Below are positions 57,401-64,000 of a stretch of DNA of 64,000 nucleotides, piece after piece. Under the pieces are notes generated by a model. That model ran no database searches. It was not told where the DNA came from and was given only the letters and a program-made list of their open reading frames with translations. Both the position numbers and the translations under genes were made by a program. Location of the stretch: NCBI GenBank assembly GCA_029964075.1, contig CM057142.1, forward strand, positions 31,188,392 through 31,252,391. Direction: 5' to 3'. This DNA comes from Patiria pectinifera. Lineage: Eukaryota; Echinodermata; Asteroidea; Valvatida; Asterinidae. Each line of letters begins with the position of its first letter. Position 1 is the first letter of the stretch.

Positions 57401-59329
57401 GAATCAGGCCCAAAATGGCCCCCAAACAGGCTCTAAGCAAATAAAAACGCAGAAATTTAGGCAACAAAACAAAACATGACTTTCTGTTTAAACAGATTCT
57501 CATACAGGGTGAGTCCATTTGTAAGTTATTTTCGTTTTGCTGAAAGAACACGTTTTGTGATCCGTGGACAGAAGTTTATACAACGGTGTTTGTGTTTAAA
57601 ATTCCGTAACTTGAAAAGTACAAGAACTTCCGTTAAATAATTGGGCCTGCCATTTGGTTTTTTTTCTTTTTTCTACTCACCCTTTAGGCCTTAAATAGTT
57701 GGGAGCCCGATCACCCTGCGTTTGTAACTCAACAAACGCGAATGCCTAGTGTGTTTTGTTTTTGTAGTGCCGGTGTCACATGAAAATCCGACTCCTATGA
57801 AAATCGGACCCCTTTTCCCCTATTATTGGTTCAACCCTCTCACGTGACCGGTCCCTCTCCAAATTATCTATGCATGAGCGCGCGCAATACCACCAATGAG
57901 TCCGTATTTCATAAAACGTAAATTCATGCTACACCGGTTCAGCGGCTTTGTATAGTCATCCTACGTGCATGGGGCCTTCGTAAACTCAACCATTCATAGA
58001 CGTGGCAGCCATTATGAAAAATGGGGGTGTACTCGCGATTGAATTTTACTTAAATAACGTCTGTCATGAGATCGTTCCCTTGCGCCTTTGATGCTACCAC
58101 ACTGTGCATGCAAATTATAGTCAGAAAATTCAGGCACACGTTTAGTTTTTGGTTTTAAGATGTCTATTTCACCAATATCTTGGCATTGCACGTGAAATAA
58201 AAGTACATGTGCCATTAAATGTCACATCTGAGGGCATAATACATGTAACCAATTTCTGGAGACCAATTACAGTTTTGTATTTTGTTCCTCATATTAGAAT
58301 TGTTCATCAAATTGGCTCAACTAAAGGCATGATGGTAAGAGTGTTACAAGTTTGGATTTTTACCGATGCAAAAAAATACAAAAACGCATCCCAAATTAAA
58401 AGTTATATTTTTCAGATATTCTAAATAATTATAAAACAGCATATAAATAATGGCCGTTAACACTTCATAACCCTTCCCCTTAAACTGACCTGATGGGTTA
58501 CAAAGATCAGTTACTTTAATGCGGCAGACATTGACTAATTTTTGCAGGGGGTGGGGGGGGGGTGCATCAGCAAAAACAATCCGCAATGAAGACACTTTGT
58601 TCTCCGGACACTTGGCCTCCGTAAAATCAATAGGTGGGAGATGGGGGGGGGGGTGCTGTTCAAATCTGACGATAATCAACACTATATTACGAAATACCCC
58701 TGTAACCCAATTGGCTCTGACAAAATTCTGTGCACTTTGCCAGAATACTTTGAGGCAGGAGTATGATTGGTTGGGACATATACACCATGCACAGAATTTA
58801 AAGAAGTGTGTACATATTTTGCAAAAATCGAGTCCTTTCGCAATATCTCAGACATGTTTAGCAATGTTATTTTCCAAATTCGAAATGTTTACCCATTTAC
58901 ACACGACTATTTAAAACCCAAATACTTAGACCGCGATGAATGTCGTCCGCCAGAAAATGAGGTCCTCAATTGCACCCGGCAAATTTGACACAATTATGCC
59001 ACTGCTTACAGCATACACGTGTTTTGGTGAAATCTTTTGAGTGGTTTTAAACTCCAACTTACTGCCTAGTTAATGTTTACCCACCTTCTGTTCCCAGTGT
59101 GAATGTGACGTGTTGCCGTGGATTTAACGAATACACTTTTCCCCGCATAATATTGATGATGTGTTGCCGTAGATTTAACGACAACACTGGAAGCAATTAA
59201 GTACATCAATGTTACGAAGAAAGCGATGTAGGCCGTGATCAACCTGATCATGAAGCGATGGTTGCACCGTGGAATGAACGGTATAGACCGTGTTATAAGG
59301 CTCCAAGATACCCGGTGACGTCGGCTCAT
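45115..59329 (-). CDS. ST6GALNAC: ST6GalNAc-like alpha-2,6-sialyltransferase, copy 3
   Basis: Exons 59085-59329, 50343-50475, 49602-49782, 49059-49224, 46436-46553, 45958-46103 and 45115-45415 join in phase to 429 codons plus stop; stem exon 55957-56040 is optional. Nearly the same protein as copy 2, with scattered substitutions in the anchor and stem, in exon D (Glu to Ala before the L motif; GNGGILNGSRKG instead of [12 protein letters not shown]) and one at the C-terminus (GSDS). L, S and VS motifs and both Cys are intact. The first intron (8.6 kb) carries a duplicated repeat block instead of the foldback element of copy 2. Like copy 2, it holds an antisense TBP fragment in intron D-E. Confidence 0.87.
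45510..45730 (-). mobile_element. non-LTR retrotransposon 3' end in intron F-G (copy 3)
   Basis: Third counterpart of the remnant at 11310, with TTTTATTTCATTTCATTTAA and TTCTCAGGTAAATACAAAAC. Confidence 0.55.
45958..46103 (-). CDS. ST6GALNAC: copy 3 exon F
   Basis: Acceptor AAATTCAG|GGATTA, donor AAAAT|GTAAGC, phase 2. Same protein as copy 2 exon F. Confidence 0.86.
46436..46553 (-). CDS. ST6GALNAC: copy 3 exon E
   Basis: Acceptor GCATCCAG|TGTCAAC, donor GATAAG|GTAGGA. Encodes [20 protein letters not shown], with the NRT sequon shared with copy 2. Confidence 0.86.
47588..47768. mobile_element. 181-bp MITE with AAAGCCCGGTTCATACT ends (copy 3)
   Basis: Orthologous to the element at 27717, with better-matched inverted ends. 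Confidence 0.85.
48338..48594 (+). pseudogene. TBP: TATA-binding protein (TBP) N-terminal exon fragment, copy 3
   Basis: Same 257-nt segment as at 28811, but not separated from its upstream sequence: the likely acceptor TTATACAG|CCACACC is intact. The frame gives the Gln-rich stretch, [20 protein letters not shown] and SSGIEPQL, then CA|GTGAGT. The following intron-like DNA (48595-48964) has no TBP core exon, so no full protein can be made here. Confidence 0.78.
49059..49224 (-). CDS. ST6GALNAC: copy 3 exon D: sialylmotif L
   Basis: Acceptor CCATTAG|ATTACC, donor TTCCG|GTAAGG. Encodes [20 protein letters not shown] and [20 protein letters not shown]. Confidence 0.88.
49602..49782 (-). CDS. 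ST6GALNAC: copy 3 exon C
   Basis: Acceptor GTTTCACAG|AAATGC, donor ATAAAG|GTAGGT. Protein identical to copy 2 exon C as far as read. Confidence 0.87.
50343..50475 (-). CDS. ST6GALNAC: copy 3 exon B
   Basis: Acceptor TGTTACCAG|ACCCTGG, donor [32 protein letters not shown] as in copy 2. Confidence 0.82.
51130..55690. repeat. complex repeat block in copy 3 intron A
   Basis: About 4.5 kb not found in copy 2. A block with GACCCGGCGGAAGACACCC, a GCGGTCTCGGATCCTTTCA stretch and TTTCTCGGAGGCCGAGT occurs inverted at about 51140-51290 and direct at about 51940-52140, 52260-52390 (part) and 54780-54990. A larger direct duplication pairs 51757-53165 with 54353-55690, 2.6 kb apart. A TATATAG-like motif sits beside the GGCCGAGT ends. 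Probably a composite transposon; no transposase recognised. Confidence 0.72.
54413..54657. mobile_element. 245-bp hAT-like MITE with CATGGGCGTCGC ends
   Basis: TIRs CATGGGCGTCGCGAGG and CCTGGCGACGCCCATG (15 of 16 paired), flanked by 8-bp duplications GTTGCTTA and GTTGCTTC (one mismatch). The related copy at about 51808 has the unfilled site CTGTTGCTTCCATAATG. Body has G- and C-runs only. Confidence 0.9.
55749..55937 (+). other. unidentified 62-codon open frame, possible exon relic
   Basis: Plus-strand frame after a potential acceptor GATTAG|GTGGGC, ending [10 protein letters not shown] stop. Composition looks protein-like ([19 protein letters not shown]) but I do not recognise it. No ATG within the first six codons. 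In copy 2 the same frame (from about 32530) is cut by the foldback element. Could be a gene relic or chance. Confidence 0.2.
55957..56040 (-). CDS. ST6GALNAC: copy 3 exon A2 (stem cassette)
   Basis: 84 nt, acceptor CTCGACAG|CATGAC, donor CTTCA|GTAAGTATT. Encodes [20 protein letters not shown] and then PPTNHAL, phase 2/2. Confidence 0.72.
56041..59084 (-). other. copy 3 first intron, distal part
   Basis: Closely follows the corresponding copy 2 sequence, with small deletions. Contains the CCGGTGT-type MITE relative (57771-57939) and the CCTTCCGG hairpin. No other exon recognised. Confidence 0.5.
59085..59329 (-). CDS. ST6GALNAC: copy 3 exon A: start codon, membrane anchor, stem
   Basis: [20 protein letters not shown] tail, [19 protein letters not shown] anchor, and two [16 protein letters not shown] stem repeats. 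Donor AGAAG|GTGGGT. Confidence 0.82.
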
Positions 59330-62045
59330 TGTTGAAACGGGAACACGGTTTATAGCAGAAACAAAGATAAAGTTAAGTCTGCTTCTTCAGTAAGTAATGA
59401 GAAAAATTCAATCAACAGGTGTGGATACATAGGAGGAATCCACTCCGGGTAATGTTCTTGTAATTATCTTGCGTCCGTCATTAAAGTCGTTTCTTTATAG
59501 GCAGTGATTTCGCCGAACTCCTTTCACAGGGTAATTGTCCACACCATTTTTAACGACGGTCTTTTGCTGGTATCACATGTCGTGTTGACAGCTGGGTTTG
59601 CCGAAATGATTGGTCCATCATATCATTTCCAAATAACGCCTTCTGTTCTAGATCACCCATCATCACATCAAAATGCTGTGTGAAGAGACGAGATAGTACA
59701 CTGACAGTGTAGACAACAACTCTTACTTCCACGGCCATCGCTAGTTTGGTAATTGCAGAGACTACCAAGGCCAAGTTTATCTTTGTTCTGAGGTTGTACA
59801 CATCCGGTTGGTATTTTAGCGTGTAACATGCATTGAAAAGAAATGTACATTGACCAATGCAATCCGAGTTGCCCACTTTTTTTTTATCATACTTCATGAG
59901 CTTGCCTTCAATGTATGGCTGTGGTATTCTATTCCTTCCTCCATGTTCACACAATGCACCCATTTTTTTTTACAGTGACGTGTATGTGACGGTTCGTCAG
60001 GCATGGAATCATTCTAGTAATATGTCTATACTATACCCAGACTGTCACCGGAGAATAAAGGATCACGGTGAAATTGCCCACAAGTCTGGATCGGAACAAA
60101 AGAGCCAAATAAAATAGAAATAAACTGGCCCCAAGTCCTCACACTTTCCGCCACAAGAGCGATATTTACATACTGACTATAGTATCTCTCACATCTGTGG
60201 TGTGCAAAGTCATGGAACACATAATTCATGACCACGTGATGAACTACTTGGAGCATCATAGAATTTCCGGTGTTGTAGTCGAGTACTTTTTCCGAGTACC
60301 GAGTACTGCCGAGTACTTACCTTGCAGAGTACGGGTGCGAGTACTTGTACCTCCGAGTACGAGTACAAGTACAGGTCTCCGAGTACGAGTACTTGTACTT
60401 TTGAGTACGAGTTAGCCTTGGTCAAGGCGTTCGTCGTTATTCGTCCGTACGCGGTAAACGATCGGCGGCATTATCCTCGCTATGCGCATTAAATACAGCG
60501 CGAACAGCGACCTCATACTGCCTCTATTTTATGCAAATCATTTGGATCCGATCGAACGCCTTGGTCCAATCGTCCGCAAAAGCTTATCTTTTTCTTCATT
60601 TTGCGCTAGATTTCCAGCGCACGACCTCATATGCGAATAAAGATAAGTGTAGGCCGGGCTAATATGTGTAGTGTCAAATCACGCCTTGGTAAATCTCGAC
60701 GTCATCAAATCATTTGCAGCTACATGTATTCGCCCTTTGCGGACGTGTCCGAAACCTTATTATTTTGTGCATTGGCGCTGCGTGTAATGTGAGACATCGA
60801 CACACAACGTGTGCGTAGTATGTATTATGTAGGCCTACAGTAACATAGTCAGTGGGCTTCGGTAGTCTAGGGGCTAGACGTTGTTATGGTTTGATACGCG
60901 ATAACCCACCGCAGCGATAACCTGCCACCGCGAGAGGGCGCTATTACGACCAACCAATTAGTCTGTTTCCCCGACCTGACAATTTTCTCCGACGTCCAGA
61001 CGTCTAAATTGTAGGTCAGGTAGCCTCCGTGGCTAAAAATAAACATGACGAGATTGACGGCCCTTTTTCAAAGCTCGGCTTCGTTTTCCGAAATCGCTTT
61101 ATCACTTAAAGCTTTAAATGTTCCGATCAAATTTTTAAAACAAGTCACTTGCTTCATATATCATACAGTTATGATATACAGTTTTATACTTCTGTAAAAA
61201 AAAATATTGACTAATGTTGACCTGGAATCTTCAAATTTAGGCGCCCAAAATAGCACTGTTAGCAGGCGGAGCCGAATGGAGAACACGCCGAGTTTTGGAA
61301 ACTCCCGGTAACGGTCGTCAAATTCAAAATAGTATCTGACACAGCAAAAAGTTCGCCCCTAGATCGTTTACGATCCGAGTAACTTGATGCACAAAATCGT
61401 CGTTGAATTTCAGGTTTTCTAAATGAAAGCAATGAATATTAATTATCAACTCATTTTTCAAAAGGTTTTTTTTATAAGCAATTAGCAGTTAATAAAACCT
61501 ATATTTAACTCGGAAATAATCGGGCGCTATCCGATTGTCGACGAAATGAATTCGGCAAGCTTCGGACATTTTATTCCCTTCCCCAATTTTATGGCGCTCA
61601 AAACTCTCTAATATAGAATATTTTGAGGGTATAACTTTTATTCATGAGCTCGGCGGACGGATTTTTGGCCTATTTACAGGCGTGCACCCCTAGGCCACTT
61701 CCTAAATCTCCCCCGTAAAAATGGGGGAAACTAGTGCGCATGCATGTAGATTAGGTAGGCCTATATATATCTTATAACAATTTCAATATGTCTCCCCAAT
61801 TTTGAGAAATCTGCGTCAGAAAAAGGTTTTTGGCTACCCTGTAGGTCCAATCTCTATGGTTGTATAATCACACAACTTGCGTAGTGCAAATTAAGAAATT
61901 ATGTACCAGTTGATACTGTGAAATCATGCACTGTTCAATCGGGCATCATGCACTTTGATTTGGTCGGAATCCTATTGAAGGGTTCGCAAGCGGGACACAA
62001 TGGGTGAACTATCTATCAGGCTCTATTCCTCTCACGAAAACTTTG
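59330..62045. other. 5' flank of copy 3
   Basis: Duplicated non-coding DNA as upstream of copy 2, with a 1.15-kb deletion at about 61740. No gene recognised. Confidence 0.5.
60273..60413. repeat. GAGTAC-type minisatellite, unit 3
   Basis: Same array as at 42005, one base different near its start (CGGGTGCGAG). Confidence 0.85.
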
Positions 62046-62415
62046 TGTAGCGAAATAATCTTTTGTCAGGCCATGCATTTTGTTATTATTGCGATCAAGA
62101 GAGGGCGCCAGACAAGACCTATAAAAAGTATCCGTATCTGGGCAGACCCGCCGAGGTCGCCAGGGTCATACGCTAGACAATAAATGATTACAATGTATAC
62201 ATTTGAGGCGCGGGAAAAGAGTACGCGCAACAGGAAAAAACGAGTTGCATGATGATATGTGGAAACACGAGGGAAGTTTACACATGATTTTCGGTGGACA
62301 GAAGCAGAATAAATCAGCTCGACAAGTAAAGCACATAGAAGAGTCAGTGTGCATGTTTTCGTTCCAGCTTTATTGAAACCTGTACCCCTTTGCTTCACGG
62401 CAAAATAACACTACA
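62046..62415 (+). mobile_element. 5' LTR of a Ty3/gypsy-like retroelement
   Basis: Begins TGTAGCG and ends CACTACA, giving the inverted TGTAG/CTACA termini typical of LTRs. The start coincides with the point where unit similarity stops. A TATAAAAAG box at 62120 and an AATAAA at 62308 fit U3-R layout. Four bases after the end comes TGGTAACACGGATGGGG (62419-62435), a plausible tRNA primer-binding site of unassigned tRNA. The 3' LTR lies beyond the window, so boundaries are not confirmed by a second copy. Confidence 0.7.
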
Positions 62416-63293
62416 AATTGGTAACACGGATGGGGTGTGGGTAACGTGTTTGAAACGTGAACTGGACGACGACAGAAACAGAATTTTGGAGCGTATCGTC
62501 GAGAGATTTTGCCTGGGCTGCTGCTTGCTTCAAGTTCAAGACGGGACGAAATACGGCGAACGGTTTAAGAGTTCGTCGATCCATGCATGCAACCGGGACC
62601 TGAGCTGCAGGCCTTCCCAATCGAGCCTGACTTGCTGAAAAGCGGACTGTCTGAGAAGTCCGCTGTGCCGTGACAGCTGCCGTTTGATCCGCTGAGTGCA
62701 CCGAGACCCGTGGGCAGCGGACGTACGGTCTTCGCTGCGAGGAGACGGGGTCCGCAACTACACAAACGCCTTCGCTGGACGTTGAATTATTGCACTTTGA
62801 ACAACGGGGGTGTTGCTGTGACTGATACCACTTTTGGATGACAGAGGCGTGAAGCTTGATGTCCGAGACTCGCTTGGACTGGGCCTACTGGTGTGGGGAG
62901 CTCGAGAGGGCAACAGTCAAGTCGGCTACACCTGTACTGGAGTGACGGTTCAACGCTGCGGTGGATGAACTGAGGATTGACAAGTCTCCGGCCTGGATCG
63001 ACTGGTGAAACAGCTCATGGTATTGTAACTTAGGCAGGACTGATTAATGAACTTTCACCTTTAATTGTATTTTGAACAGTACACGTGTAGGCTATAATTT
63101 CATTAAGGTTTGCCCTGAAAACACAAAAAAAACCAGTTGTTGTATTGTTGAGGTGTGTTTGAAGTCAGCTGCCTAATACATGTAGTTTGCTCATTATCTC
63201 ATTTTGTGTACATACGCAACAGTGTGTCCGAAGTTATGAAAGTTTGATTGAGAGTGCTTGAGGACTTTTTTGGGGGCACAGAAGCAAATATTA
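62416..63293 (+). other. retroelement 5' leader
   Basis: From the primer-binding site to the gag start. No conserved frame on either strand; probably the untranslated leader with packaging signals. Confidence 0.5.
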
Positions 63294-64000
63294 TGGCTAA
63301 CTCAGAAACAGATTTGATAACCCAGTTGGTGACAGGGCTGACAAATGCCCTTAAGCAGGATAAGCCTCGGGCTGTATCACAGCGCCCAATCAAGCTTTCA
63401 AAGTTTTCGGGTAAACCCACAAGGGCAGGGGACCCCACTATAATAGAATGGTTAGATGAAGTAGATGTGTACATTCAGCAATGCAGTATCCCGGAGGATG
63501 AGCAAGCAAAGGTTGTTATTCAGCATTTAACAGGGGTAGCCCGGGAGGAGATTAAGTGCCATGGGGATGAAATTAAAAACAATATTGCTTCCCTAAAGAA
63601 ACTGCTTAAGAGGAGTTTTGGTGCGGACGAGACTGTTCAGTCTCTTCAAAAAGCCCTCTATGAGCGCACTCAAAGGGAGGAAGAGTCACTGATGGATTTT
63701 TCTAGATCGCTTATGCGACTTCATGATCGAATCCTTGAAGTCCCGACAGAAGGCGAGAAGGGCGCCCTCAAGGGGTTACGCGACAGGGTGTTAATCAGCC
63801 AGTTTGTCGCTGGTGCTAGAATTCAATCTGTTAGGCTGGAGCTGCGCAGGCTTGAGTTAGCCAAACCTTCCCAAAGTTTCAGTGAGATGCGCGATGCAGC
63901 ACGGGAACTTTTCCGTGACATCGAAGGGGGGTCACGCCCAAACGGTCAAGTGCACCAGGTGTCAGCTGAAAGTGTATCACCTGAGGCTGAAGATAGTACA
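63294..64000 (+). CDS. Gag-like capsid protein of a Ty3/gypsy-like retroelement (partial)
   Basis: Uninterrupted frame from ATG at 63294 through the window end (235 codons seen). After a short N-terminal part come KLSKFSG and an EWLDEVDVYI segment, then an alpha-helical, charged region with DFSRSLMRLHDRI and ISQFVAGA. This order of motifs is that of retrotransposon Gag capsids and their domesticated PNMA/ZCCHC12-type relatives. A zinc-knuckle and pol, expected downstream, are not reached. Intact coding and the nearby LTR-like region favour a young element over a domesticated gene. Confidence 0.8.

Larger units (their letters stand above)
44913..62045 (-). repeat. segmental tandem duplication, unit 3 (17.1 kb)
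   Basis: Third direct unit, closest to unit 2. Its high-coordinate end is met by the LTR element at 62046, at the position corresponding to 44911 where unit 3 itself starts. Confidence 0.88.

Noticed and set aside
62046..62762. A 717-bp LTR ending at CAACTACA near 62762
   Set aside because: No primer-binding-like sequence follows, whereas the 62415 end is followed by TGGTAACACGG and has the AATAAA signal well placed.
62411..62765. Overlapping open frames on both strands in the retroelement leader
   Set aside because: No motif, located between LTR and gag, and frames overlap on opposite strands.

Overview
The window is intron-rich, repeat-laden eukaryotic nuclear DNA, most likely from a marine invertebrate deuterostome. 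An echinoderm is my best guess, from the many TAGGCCTA motifs, the ST6GalNAc-type sialyltransferase genes and the dense mix of MITEs, but the species is not proven. Long open frames are rare because the real genes are cut into short exons, and most long ORFs are chance frames.

The core is a tandem triplication on the minus strand. Units of 14.8, 19.9 and 17.1 kb run at about 10205-24966, 24967-44912 and 44913-62045. Each unit carries one complete ST6GalNAc-like (alpha-2,6) sialyltransferase gene. I rebuilt seven coding exons per gene by matching splice sites and phase: A (short tail and membrane anchor), B, C, D (sialylmotif L), E, F and G (sialylmotif S, VS motif and stop). They join without stops or frameshifts into 423 codons (copy 1) and 429 codons (copies 2 and 3). 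An extra 84-nt, frame-neutral exon, here called A2, lies between A and B and would lengthen the Golgi-lumen stem. It occurs once in copies 2 and 3 and twice in copy 1. Copies 2 and 3 are clearly the closest pair.

Region by region: 1-440 is a decayed LINE end. 1931-2557 is a tandem tRNA-Asp(GTC) cluster with two intact genes and three degenerate ones. 2.6-10.2 kb is gene-poor, with MITEs, a cluster of 23-bp repeats, a tandem duplication and one possible first exon. 10.2-19.5 kb is sialyltransferase copy 1, and 19.5-25.0 kb its 5' flank with two inserted elements. 25.3-41.1 kb is copy 2; its first intron is swollen by a 4.6-kb foldback element holding a nested hAT-like element. 45.1-59.3 kb is copy 3; its first intron holds a different multi-kilobase repeat block. 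The D-E introns of copies 2 and 3, but not copy 1, contain a plus-strand fragment of a TATA-binding-protein gene: one exon plus some intron. At 62046, at the junction where a further unit might begin, a Ty3/gypsy-like LTR element starts; its gag frame runs off the window end.

Together the three genes probably encode Golgi type II membrane enzymes that add sialic acid to O-glycans, diversified mainly in the anchor and stem. The paralogous copies act as built-in empty-site controls and date several mobile-element insertions.
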